Below are positions 7,675 to 15,083 of a stretch of 23,296 nt of DNA, in pieces. The translations under genes were made by a program, and so were the position numbers. The notes under the pieces are model-generated. The model saw only the letters and a program-made list of their open reading frames with translations. It was not told the origin of the DNA and did not search any database. The stretch is from positions 1 through 23,296 of IMG/VR virus record IMGVR_UViG_3300049596_000906, one strand, 5' to 3'. This DNA comes from a virus. Within the stretch, counting starts at the first letter, position 1; every line of letters begins with the position of its first letter.

Positions 7675-8427
7675 ATGATGACACTTGAACAACTTAAATC
7701 AACAGCACCTTCAATCTTCTCAACTTCTGCATCTCCAAAGATGTCTGATAAGTACGTATTCGTCCCAACTGAGGATATCTTGGAAAACTTCCAAAGAGAA
7801 GGATGGGAAATCGCATCAGCAAAACAAACAGGACGTGGAATGTACGGAGTACACGAAATCCGTTTACGTAACGGCGAACTACCAAAAGTTGGTGATACAT
7901 TGGTTGAGGCAATCATCCGTAACTCACACAACGGTATGACGACACTTGGGGTAAGTGCAGGACTTCACCGATTGGTATGTAGCAACGGATTAACAGTTCC
8001 CACGGCACTTGCAGAGTCTTTTAACGTAAGACACCAACGATTTGATTTGGACGACGTAAAACAACTTACAGAGTCATTCGCAGGTAAACTACCAAAAATT
8101 GAAGGATCGGTTAACCGAATGATGGAACGTGAGATGACAACAGACGAGAAAATTGATTTTGTTCGTAAATCTGCTGAGATTCGTTTCAGTAAAGAAAAAG
8201 TCTTGAACGACTTGGAAATCGTTGGACTATTGACACCAAACCGTGTTGAAGATGAAGGTGACGATATGTGGAAAGTATTCAACGTAGTACAGGAGAAGTT
8301 TGTCAGAGGAGGGATGGAATATTCATCACCAAAAGGACGAAGAACTAAACTCAGAGGACTACAAAACATAATGGCTGTGAACCAAGTAAACACAAAACTT
8401 TGGGAACTTGCTGAAGAAATGATGTAA
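7675..8427 (+). CDS. DUF932 family protein
   Basis: A 250-residue protein. The pattern of the central part, with RLRNGELPKVGDTLVEAIIRNSHNG and GLHRLVCSNGLTVP, is that of the DUF932 / phage-plasmid-like protein family, which is common in phages and plasmids and has no firmly known function. It has its own strong host-type promoter and terminator, which suggests early and high expression. Codon use differs from the neighbours: many C-ending codons (AAC, ATC, TTC, TAC) and CGT for Arg, where neighbours use AAT, ATA and AGA. That fits either selection for high expression or recent transfer. Two ATGs occur in a row; either may be used. Confidence 0.85.
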   Translation: MMTLEQLKSTAPSIFSTSASPKMSDKYVFVPTEDILENFQREGWEIASAKQTGRGMYGVHEIRLRNGELPKVGDTLVEAIIRNSHNGMTTLGVSAGLHRLVCSNGLTVPTALAESFNVRHQRFDLDDVKQLTESFAGKLPKIEGSVNRMMEREMTTDEKIDFVRKSAEIRFSKEKVLNDLEIVGLLTPNRVEDEGDDMWKVFNVVQEKFVRGGMEYSSPKGRRTKLRGLQNIMAVNQVNTKLWELAEEMM

Positions 8428-8434
8428 GAGTCAT

Positions 8435-8463
8435 AAATGTGGAGGTAACACTCCACATTTTTC
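8435..8463 (+). terminator. Intrinsic terminator
   Basis: AAATGTGGAG (8435-8444), a 6-base loop, then CTCCACATTT (8451-8460) and a T-rich tail. The perfect 10-bp stem ends the DUF932 unit. Confidence 0.85.
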
Positions 8464-8474
8464 ATTTTATAGGG

Positions 8475-8481
8475 TATTTAT
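8475..8481 (+). promoter_or_regulatory. TATTTAT element before the 8491 operon
   Basis: TATTTAT lies between the terminator at 8435-8463 and ATG 8491, ending 9 bases before the start. A promoter is needed here because of the terminator. Confidence 0.45.
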
Positions 8482-8490
8482 ATATATTGT

Positions 8491-9138
8491 ATGAAACACT
8501 TAATTAAAAAAATATTATTACAAGAGGTAGAAAAGAAATACCCAAAGCCAACACAAAACGTAGAAAAACTAATATATAATTGGTTAGATAACTATTTTGA
8601 TGGGGCTAAGATGTACCAAATGAAGGATTACGAGTTTAGTTATACTTTTGAATGGTGTAATAATGGTATGGAGATAGCACGATTTAGTGTGGATTTTAAC
8701 CATGATCATGATGTTTGGGATGATGCCCGAAAAACAAGTGAACGAGAATTTGATACATCGGAATTATGGATACCCAAAGACATTGTTAATGACTTACAAA
8801 CTGATATTCCTGTAAGAAGAAACTATTTAAGATATGTAATTGAAGAATGGTTTGAAGATACAATGATAGAAAAAATCCAAAGAGAATTGGGAAGAAATGA
8901 CATTTCAATGAATAGTTTTTCTGAACATCCAGAAAAGTCTCAAGTTTGTGTACCTCCTGTTTCAAAACCTGAAGGGGTAACAGATGATGAAATGATTGAT
9001 TTCATTGTTAAAAATACTTTATGGAAAGCAAATGATTTAATTAAAAAAGAAAAAGAAACTCCTGGATATATTGATAAATTATATGTAGATAAACTTCGTG
9101 ATCTTGAAATGGATCGTGTAAGAGGGAACGGGTGGTAA
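8491..9138 (+). CDS. Tagged unknown protein
   Basis: A 215-residue protein beginning MKHLIKKILLQEVEKK; the tag ends with Leu-Gln-Glu at residues 10-12. The body is rich in Trp, Asp and Glu, with a region of His and Asp (DFNHDHDVWDD) at about residues 70-80 that could bind a metal, though I do not recognise a family. The C-terminal third is helical and charged. It is the first gene of an operon of tagged proteins that runs to 9966. Confidence 0.8.
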   Translation: MKHLIKKILLQEVEKKYPKPTQNVEKLIYNWLDNYFDGAKMYQMKDYEFSYTFEWCNNGMEIARFSVDFNHDHDVWDDARKTSEREFDTSELWIPKDIVNDLQTDIPVRRNYLRYVIEEWFEDTMIEKIQRELGRNDISMNSFSEHPEKSQVCVPPVSKPEGVTDDEMIDFIVKNTLWKANDLIKKEKETPGYIDKLYVDKLRDLEMDRVRGNGW

Positions 9139-9139
9139 T

Positions 9140-9532
9140 ATGGAAAATAAATTAGATACAATTAAAAACTCTTTAAACACTTTGGTTTATATACTTGAAT
9201 CAAATGTTGATAAGAAATTAATTCAAGAAATTGAATTAGGAAAGGTTAATTATTATGAAAGATATAACTCTTTTGATACAACAATTACAATTAAAACTTT
9301 CTGTGAGGATCCTGATGTTGGTTCGTTTAATTATATTATTAATAAGGTAGATGATGAATTATATAGGGTTACAAGAGAATATAACTTTAATTCTAATGGA
9401 ACACTAAAAAAAATACATGAAATAGACGATAATTACTTGATGACTTTATTTGTGGGTTGTAAATGGGAAAATATGGGAGATAATGGGGTATATATGACAT
9501 ACCACTTAATGCAAGATGAATACGACGACTAA
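9140..9532 (+). CDS. Unknown protein with degenerate tag
   Basis: A 130-residue protein beginning MENKLDTIKNSLNTLVYILES. The N-terminus is an amphipathic helix that ends in Ile-Leu-Glu followed by Ser, the same endpoint as the tags nearby, but the sequence is not from the main tag families. The body is a strand-rich domain (FDTTITIKTF..., LYRVTREYNFNSNG). It starts two bases after the previous stop, and its own stop overlaps the next start. Unknown function. Confidence 0.75.
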   Translation: MENKLDTIKNSLNTLVYILESNVDKKLIQEIELGKVNYYERYNSFDTTITIKTFCEDPDVGSFNYIINKVDDELYRVTREYNFNSNGTLKKIHEIDDNYLMTLFVGCKWENMGDNGVYMTYHLMQDEYDD

Positions 9533-9966
9533 TGGAAAAACTAATCAAAAAAATATTAAAAGAAGAAAGTCTTAAACAGAATCTTAAACAACAAGTTAAA
9601 GCGTTTGGTTTTGAAGAAACCGCAGAACTTGTTGGAGGTACAGAAAATTTAGTAAAATTAGGGTTTAACAACAATCCAGTAGAATTTTTACATTTATTTA
9701 ATGACTTGGATGTTGTTCAGAGTGTGGAAGATGAAGATTGGACATTATTTAGATATAAAAAAGGAAATAATTTGATGGTTTACGACGGAAAAACTGAATA
9801 TGTTTACGTTAATTATGAACAAATTTGGTCATTTTTGAAAGATGGGTTTAGTCTTGATTTATCAGAAATTAAAGACATCATAAAGATATGGTTGCGTGAT
9901 GTATATAATTTAATGGGTCACAGAATCTACGCAAATGGAGAAAAAGTAATTGGAAATATTGAATGA
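9532..9966 (+). CDS. Tagged protein with LVGG module
   Basis: A 144-residue protein beginning MEKLIKKILKEES; the tag ends LKE. The next segment, FGFEETAELVGGTENLVKL, has the same pattern as DGLFYAAKLVGGLDNLKGI in the 11818 product, so the two share a module of about 40 residues that sits straight after the tag. The remainder (DWTLFRYKKGNNLMVYDGKTEYVYV) is strand-rich. Unknown function. It is the last gene of the 8491 operon. Confidence 0.8.
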   Translation: MEKLIKKILKEESLKQNLKQQVKAFGFEETAELVGGTENLVKLGFNNNPVEFLHLFNDLDVVQSVEDEDWTLFRYKKGNNLMVYDGKTEYVYVNYEQIWSFLKDGFSLDLSEIKDIIKIWLRDVYNLMGHRIYANGEKVIGNIE

Positions 9967-9988
9967 GGTATACAATTTAAAAATGAAC

Positions 9989-9995
9989 TATTTAT
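9989..9995 (+). promoter_or_regulatory. TATTTAT element before the 10001 gene
   Basis: TATTTAT ends 5 bases before ATG 10001, in a 34-base intergenic gap. Confidence 0.4.
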
Positions 9996-10000
9996 AAATA

Positions 10001-10381
10001 ATGAAAAACACTATTAAAAAAATTCTAAAAGAAGAACTTCAAGGACAGGAGTTTATCGATAACCACTATAAGGAATTTGAGAGGTTTGAAAGCACTAAAA
10101 GTGATATTATCGATTACATTAAATCTCAGTACCCAAACCTTGTTGATGTTGAATATAAAACAAAAAAGGTACAGTTAGGATCAACAAGGGGGACACCTAC
10201 TGTGGATGTAATTGTGGTAACATTAAAATTTGTTGATTTAACAAAAGAAGAATTGAGACCATTGAGCAGAATAAAAATAGACATAGTCGGTATTTTTAAA
10301 AATTACTTTGATTTTCATGTTATAGATTATGGCTCACCAGTACAATTAGAATTCAAGGCACAAGCTTGGGTTAATTTTTAA
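10001..10381 (+). CDS. Tagged unknown small protein
   Basis: A 126-residue protein beginning MKNTIKKILKEELQG; the tag ends LKE. The body has a helix (FERFESTKSDIIDYIKSQYP) followed by strands (VDVIVVTLKFVD, IKIDIVGIF), giving a small alpha/beta domain of unknown type. Its stop codon is immediately followed by the stop of the reverse-strand gene at 10382, so transcription from the two sides meets here. Confidence 0.8.
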   Translation: MKNTIKKILKEELQGQEFIDNHYKEFERFESTKSDIIDYIKSQYPNLVDVEYKTKKVQLGSTRGTPTVDVIVVTLKFVDLTKEELRPLSRIKIDIVGIFKNYFDFHVIDYGSPVQLEFKAQAWVNF

Positions 10382-10675
10382 TCATTTCATATTCTTTAAC
10401 ACCATCTCCAACGAGTAGATAGAATCCTTATCCTGTTTTGTTTTAACAGGTTTATTTTTAAGGTACTCCAAAGAATTAAGAACCTCATTCTTTTTACTAT
10501 TAGTGTTTGCGACAGAAGATACTGACACGTTTTCAGACGTAGTTGTATTGATGATTCGAGCAACATAAACAATCTCTTTTTCCTTAACAGGATAGAGGGT
10601 TTGGTAGATGTCTGCAGCTGTTTTTGCGTGACGAGTGGTAATACGAATAACGAGATATTTGATTAGTTCTTTCAT
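10382..10675 (-). CDS. Unknown protein, only reverse-strand gene
   Basis: A 97-residue basic protein starting at the ATG whose complement is 10673-10675; the TTG at 10690 is a less likely start. It begins MKELIKYLVIRITTRHAKTA, with no (L/I)xE ending. The first part is compatible with a helix, and the middle is Ser/Thr/Asn-rich (NTTTSENVSVSSVANTN) like a linker, followed by a charged helix. No plus-strand frame fills this interval. On the reverse strand a TATCTTTA word ends 4 bases before the ATG, which resembles both the host -7 box and the TATTTAT element. It is convergent with the 10001 gene. Function unknown. Confidence 0.6.
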   Translation of the reverse strand: MKELIKYLVIRITTRHAKTAADIYQTLYPVKEKEIVYVARIINTTTSENVSVSSVANTNSKKNEVLNSLEYLKNKPVKTKQDKDSIYSLEMVLKNMK

Positions 10676-10739
10676 ACCATAAAGATACAAAAAACAACCT
10701 AATTAAGGTTTAAATTAACCAATAAATATTTTATTGAGG

Positions 10740-10746
10740 TATTTAT
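10740..10746 (+). promoter_or_regulatory. TATTTAT element before the 10752 operon
   Basis: TATTTAT ends 5 bases before ATG 10752 and directly follows the divergent reverse-strand gene, so a promoter is expected. Confidence 0.45.
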
Positions 10747-10751
10747 CATTG

Positions 10752-11342
10752 ATGAGACATATAATTAAAAAAATATTAAAAGAAGAGACCCAAAATATTG
10801 ATAGTTTTATTGATACCATTGAGGGTAAATACCCTGAAGTTTCGGAGTTCAAGGACGTTTTGATTTCATTTATTGAGGAATCGGATTGTCAAAAAATTGA
10901 ATTTGCAAATTTTAAATACGGGGCATTAGGAATGGCTTTACATAATGGGGTATTAATTAATAACATAGCATTGAATAATCGATTACCTATGTTAATATTC
11001 ATTATACTTCACGAAGTGGCTCACCAATACCAGTTTAAAAAGTATGGAGCTGATGAAATGTATAGATGTTATAGTGGTGAAGTAACAATAGATGAGGCTG
11101 CTGATTTTATGAGAAATACAGAAATTGTTGCTGATAAATATGCGGCATTAAAACTAAGACAACTTATTAAAAGTGGGTATATTGATTCGTCATTTGTTCC
11201 ACCACAAATGTACAAAAATGTACCTGTAGGACAAATAAAACAAATGATAGAACAATTTAAACATCAGTTTAGAATGAATAATGTTAAATCATCTGAAGAG
11301 ATATCTTCATTTATGTATAATATGATTAAAAGAGAATTATGA
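10752..11342 (+). CDS. Tagged zinc metallopeptidase
   Basis: A 196-residue protein. The tag MRHIIKKILKEE ends LKE at residues 9-11. HEVAHQ at residues 87-92 is the HExxH zinc motif (H87, E88, H91), and NTEIVADKYA at 122-131 supplies Glu124 as a likely third ligand, with the ExxAD pattern of gluzincin peptidases (as in M48 or ImmA/IrrE-type proteins). It should hydrolyse peptide bonds, with unknown targets. If the tag directs it into the head, it could act in head maturation or be injected with the DNA. The start at 10752 is preferred over the TTG at 10734 because the tag begins there. It overlaps the next gene by ATGA. Confidence 0.85.
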   Translation: MRHIIKKILKEETQNIDSFIDTIEGKYPEVSEFKDVLISFIEESDCQKIEFANFKYGALGMALHNGVLINNIALNNRLPMLIFIILHEVAHQYQFKKYGADEMYRCYSGEVTIDEAADFMRNTEIVADKYAALKLRQLIKSGYIDSSFVPPQMYKNVPVGQIKQMIEQFKHQFRMNNVKSSEEISSFMYNMIKREL

Positions 11343-11818
11343 AAGATTTGATACGACACATATTAAAAGAAGAAACCAAAGATTATAAATCGGTGGAAAA
11401 AGGTATTGACGTATGTATTAGTGTTGCCAACAAAACGTATCCATTTATTGTTGGTTGGGAAAAGGCTAATAATTGGGATAATACTAAATATTTTTTTTAT
11501 ATAGATTTAGTTGTGGATCATAAAAAAGTTAAAGAATATTATAACTTACCTTTCAGATCTTTTTACGAAAAATACCCTGAAGAGATTGAGAAACTTATTA
11601 AAAATAAAACAAATCTTGCTTTTCCAACAAGTATGTTAGACTATGGATTAAACGATGATCAATATGATATATCAAAAAAAATAAAAGAAACGGTTGAAGA
11701 TTCGTACGAATTAATACCTAATGAATATAAAATGATGTACCAAGCTGAAGGTTATTTCGGAGAAACTGAACGATACTATCCAAAAGAAATTAATATTTCA
11801 TATTTTATATTTGTTTAA
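11339..11818 (+). CDS. Tagged unknown protein
   Basis: A 159-residue protein beginning MKDLIRHILKEETKD; the tag ends LKE. The body has a strand-rich first half (VCISVANKTYPFIVGWEKAN, YFFYIDLVVDHKKV) and a helical, charged second half. No family is recognised. It is coupled to both neighbours (ATGA at 11339 and TAATG at 11818). Confidence 0.8.
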   Translation: MKDLIRHILKEETKDYKSVEKGIDVCISVANKTYPFIVGWEKANNWDNTKYFFYIDLVVDHKKVKEYYNLPFRSFYEKYPEEIEKLIKNKTNLAFPTSMLDYGLNDDQYDISKKIKETVEDSYELIPNEYKMMYQAEGYFGETERYYPKEINISYFIFV

Positions 11819-12360
11819 TGAGACATATAATTAAAAAAATATTAAAGGAGGAGACTAAAGGTAATAATTTAGATATTATTAATTTAATAAAAACGGATGG
11901 ATTGTTTTATGCGGCAAAATTGGTTGGGGGATTAGACAACTTAAAAGGGATTTTTAAAGATGACCCCGAAATGGTTGAAAGAATTGAAAAACAGAAAGGT
12001 TTAGTTAAAGTATCTTGGACAACGGATGGGGACGAACCATCAATTGTTTTACCATTTAAAACTATTGATGCCGAATGGAATATATGGATGACTAATAGTT
12101 GGCCAATAGTTAATATTATTTATAATGAAAATAAATTAACTAAAGATGAGGATTATAAATTTAAAGATTTTTTATATGATTCTTTTAATGTTGAGGCTTC
12201 AGTAAGAGTTCTTGAACTTAATAGTGATGAACTTAGAATGCATCAAACCTATGTTCAGTTGGGGGAAATAAACGGAAAAACTATACAACAACCAAGTAAC
12301 CCAAGTCGTATTTATGATATGTCTGACATTTGGGGTATAGTAGAAACATTAAAAGCATAA
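11818..12360 (+). CDS. Tagged protein with LVGG module
   Basis: A 180-residue protein beginning MRHIIKKILKEETKG. The first 29 bases of the gene are identical to those of 10752, although the bodies are unrelated. After the tag comes AAKLVGGLDNLKGI, a module shared with the 9532 product. The rest is a strand-rich domain (GLVKVSWTTDGDEPSIVLPF) and a C-terminal part with no recognised motif. Unknown function. Confidence 0.8.
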   Translation: MRHIIKKILKEETKGNNLDIINLIKTDGLFYAAKLVGGLDNLKGIFKDDPEMVERIEKQKGLVKVSWTTDGDEPSIVLPFKTIDAEWNIWMTNSWPIVNIIYNENKLTKDEDYKFKDFLYDSFNVEASVRVLELNSDELRMHQTYVQLGEINGKTIQQPSNPSRIYDMSDIWGIVETLKA

Positions 12361-12362
12361 TA

Positions 12363-14291
12363 ATGAGAGGACTTATTAAACACATATTAAAGGAAGAAAC
12401 TAACAAATTTGAGTTAGTTAAGAATCTTATATACACTATGTTTGATAATGTTAGTTTTATAGAATACGTTACCAAAAGAAATGAGGTTATGATATATTAT
12501 ACTAATCGTGATAACCGACAAATGTTAATACCCACCGAAATATGTGATATGATTAGTCAATATACGGGTTTAGATGTTGTTCCTTGGCATGAGGATAGAG
12601 AACACGATAACCAACCCGATTTTTATATTGATACTGAGGAATACGAAGAAGAACTTAATGAAAATATCAAAGAAACACCCAAAGAAATAGAAAGAAATCT
12701 AAATGTTATAAGAACCATAATAAAACAAGTTAGTTGGGATGGTTTATGTGATATTTGGGTAGAATATAACAAGATGGACGGGGAATATGAAATACGTTCT
12801 AAATATGCAAATTTAGACTTCAATATTGACGACACGCAAAAAGAGTTAGAGTTTTTAGATAATACAATACGATCAATGGGAATACGTGTTTATATATACA
12901 CGCCGTGGTTTGTTGATAGTTGTGAGGATGAACCTGAATTTTTGAACGAATCTAAAAAAGAATCACAAAAAGAAATTATTGAAAAAGTATTAAATACTAT
13001 AGTATTACCTGAGTATGAGCACGTTATTTGTGGGTTTGAAGTGAAAGAACCACACGAAAGGTTTGACACTTTGGGCAATACTCCATTTAAGTTTATAAGT
13101 GTTACAATAATATTTATTGGTGGACCTGGTACAAAACTTTGGCCACAAACTCAAGGGGTTCAAAGAATGTATGATGATGTAATGGATGAGGTTTGGGACG
13201 TGATTTATAATTACACAAATGAGGGGGTAGATGTATATCACAAAACCGTTAAAGATTGTGGAAAGAAAAACATATATCTTAGAGAGTCAAAAGAAAATTA
13301 TAGTCCTGCAGGAAAAGAAATAACGCCAAACAAAATTGTTATACATAAATCTAATCCAAAGGTTAGAGATAAAATATTAAATGAAGGGTTAAAAGTAAGG
13401 GCTGGAGAATGTTATAAAATATATGCAGGTTACGGAGAAAAATGTATACCAGCAATCTTTGCTACTAACTCAACAAATAAAAGAGCGTCGTTTGATTCTA
13501 CATACGATGACGATGTATGGGAAATTAATACTGAAATGATACCTGATGTTAAGTGGTACAAAGATAAACACTACGAATCAAGATCAAAACATATAGTGAC
13601 ATTTGAAAACATACCCGTAGATGCAATAACATTAAAGCGTGAAGGCACAGGTAAGGATTGGGGATTAATGGAATCAATTGACAAATCTGAAAATAATAAA
13701 CTTAAAATGGTTAAAGATTTAATACATACGCTTTTTGATGAGGTTAGTTTTATTAAAATTAAAAAATATGAAAATAAACCAATGATAATAGTTTATTTTG
13801 ATAACGATAAAGATTTTGGTAATGAAGAGACTTATTTTGCCGAACAAATACAACATGAAATATATGAATATACAGGCATTAAACTTCGTCCGTATTGGCA
13901 CCATGAACAGCATAACACTGATTCAGATTTTCGCTTGGATGCCATTAAACTAAAATACGATAATGAAGGAAATGTTATAAATGAATCAAAAGAAACTGAA
14001 CCAAAATATTTAAGTCTAATTGAAGAATTAGTTGAACCATTTAAAGATGAGGAGGGTGTCTGTGATATAAATGTTTCATACGACGATGAGGATGATATGT
14101 ATACGGCATATCTTGTTATTGGAACAGAAGAAATGAATGAAAAGTTTATTTATGTTCCTGCTATGCAGAGTCACATTTCAAAATTAAGAATGGAGGTTAA
14201 AAACACCATCAAACAATATATACCAATAGATAATTTGTATGTTGGATCATACGGCAAACCAAATTGCGAATGGGATCCAATTAGTAAGTAA
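12363..14291 (+). CDS. Tagged multi-module protein, possible polyprotein with ADP-ribosyltransferase-like module
   Basis: A 642-residue protein. The tag MRGLIKHILKEE (LKE at 9-11) is followed by six modules separated by (L/I)xE: A 12-100 (ends LNE-N), B 101-196 (LNE-S), C 197-308 (LRE-S), D 309-437 (LME-S), A' 438-541 (INE-S), B' 542-642. A and A' are clear duplicates (VKNLIYTMFDNVSFI against VKDLIHTLFDEVSFI), and B and B' share a weaker pattern (GLCDIWVEY against GVCDINVSY). Module D has H328 in VIHKSNPKVRDKILNEGL, then YKIYAGYG and a later WEINTE. This resembles ADP-ribosyltransferase-fold proteins of the DarT/Tpt1 kind, at modest confidence. The start at 12363 is three bases past the previous stop; the upstream GTG at 12330 is less likely. 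Confidence 0.85.
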   Translation: MRGLIKHILKEETNKFELVKNLIYTMFDNVSFIEYVTKRNEVMIYYTNRDNRQMLIPTEICDMISQYTGLDVVPWHEDREHDNQPDFYIDTEEYEEELNENIKETPKEIERNLNVIRTIIKQVSWDGLCDIWVEYNKMDGEYEIRSKYANLDFNIDDTQKELEFLDNTIRSMGIRVYIYTPWFVDSCEDEPEFLNESKKESQKEIIEKVLNTIVLPEYEHVICGFEVKEPHERFDTLGNTPFKFISVTIIFIGGPGTKLWPQTQGVQRMYDDVMDEVWDVIYNYTNEGVDVYHKTVKDCGKKNIYLRESKENYSPAGKEITPNKIVIHKSNPKVRDKILNEGLKVRAGECYKIYAGYGEKCIPAIFATNSTNKRASFDSTYDDDVWEINTEMIPDVKWYKDKHYESRSKHIVTFENIPVDAITLKREGTGKDWGLMESIDKSENNKLKMVKDLIHTLFDEVSFIKIKKYENKPMIIVYFDNDKDFGNEETYFAEQIQHEIYEYTGIKLRPYWHHEQHNTDSDFRLDAIKLKYDNEGNVINESKETEPKYLSLIEELVEPFKDEEGVCDINVSYDDEDDMYTAYLVIGTEEMNEKFIYVPAMQSHISKLRMEVKNTIKQYIPIDNLYVGSYGKPNCEWDPISK

Positions 14292-14348
14292 AAATTTATT
14301 AGTTGATTATTAAATTGTTAAGTCCTATTATTAGTACAATATAAATTA

Positions 14349-14355
14349 TATTTAT
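14349..14355 (+). promoter_or_regulatory. TATTTAT element before the glycosyltransferase
   Basis: TATTTAT ends 5 bases before ATG 14361, in a 69-base AT-rich gap after the polyprotein gene. Confidence 0.4.
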
Positions 14356-14360
14356 AATAT

Positions 14361-15083
14361 ATGGATTTAAAAAACTTATTAACCATCGTTATCCCTTGTA
14401 AAAATGAGAAGGGAATTATCCAAAAAACATTAGATTTATTAAATCACCAAAAAGACGTCTCCAATGTTAAAGTAATTGTGTGCGACGCATCAAATGATGG
14501 AATCACAAGACCCAATTTATTAGATAGATTGGAGTATGATAGTAACACTGACTTATTTAATTTATATGTTATGGACGGTGGACTACCATCAAAGGCAAGA
14601 AACAATGGATTCAAACTTGTTACAACACCATACGTACTATTTATGGATGCCGATGTGTTCCTATTAGACCCTAAAATTCTAATACGTTCAATAATTAAAA
14701 TAGATAGATATCATTTGGATCTTGTAACAACTAAGTTTAGATCAGATAACGGTAACTATAACTACGTTTATAAAACATTCGATTTTATACAGTTAATGTC
14801 AAAGTGGTCAACACCATTCTGTTTAGGTGGATTTATGTTAGTTAGATCAGAAACCTTTAAAGAAATCGGTGGGTTTGATGAGGACGTAAAAGTTGCTGAG
14901 GATTATATATTCTCAAAACAAATCAAACCAAAAAAGTTTGGAAGAATTAAAAATATAGTATACACACCACCAAGAAGATTTGAAAATAAAGGGGTTATCT
15001 ATATGTTAAAATTAATGATGTCATCATTTTTTAATCAAAACAATAAAACATATTTCACAAACGATAAAGGGTATTGGAAATGA
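14361..15083 (+). CDS. Family 2 glycosyltransferase
   Basis: A 240-residue GT-A fold enzyme. IVIPCKNEKG at residues 9-18 is the nucleotide-binding strand, MDADVF at 95-100 holds the DxD metal site (D96, D98), and GGFDEDVKVAEDYIFSKQI carries the acidic catalytic region with the usual ED. Such enzymes transfer a sugar from a nucleotide-sugar to an acceptor, often a lipid or surface polysaccharide. The C-terminal tail (VIYMLKLMMSSFF) could associate with the membrane. It has no tag. It overlaps the LpxH-like gene by ATGA, so the pair probably acts together on the host envelope. Donor and acceptor cannot be read from the sequence. Confidence 0.88.
   Translation: MDLKNLLTIVIPCKNEKGIIQKTLDLLNHQKDVSNVKVIVCDASNDGITRPNLLDRLEYDSNTDLFNLYVMDGGLPSKARNNGFKLVTTPYVLFMDADVFLLDPKILIRSIIKIDRYHLDLVTTKFRSDNGNYNYVYKTFDFIQLMSKWSTPFCLGGFMLVRSETFKEIGGFDEDVKVAEDYIFSKQIKPKKFGRIKNIVYTPPRRFENKGVIYMLKLMMSSFFNQNNKTYFTNDKGYWK

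Noticed and set aside
7965-8465. A 166-residue minus-strand frame over the DUF932 gene
   Set aside because: It is a shadow of a well supported gene; the frame is open because of the codon use there.
11818-11860. AAAGGAGGAG inside the tag as an internal ribosome binding site
   Set aside because: It is the codons for Leu-Lys-Glu-Glu and no start codon lies at a suitable distance after it.
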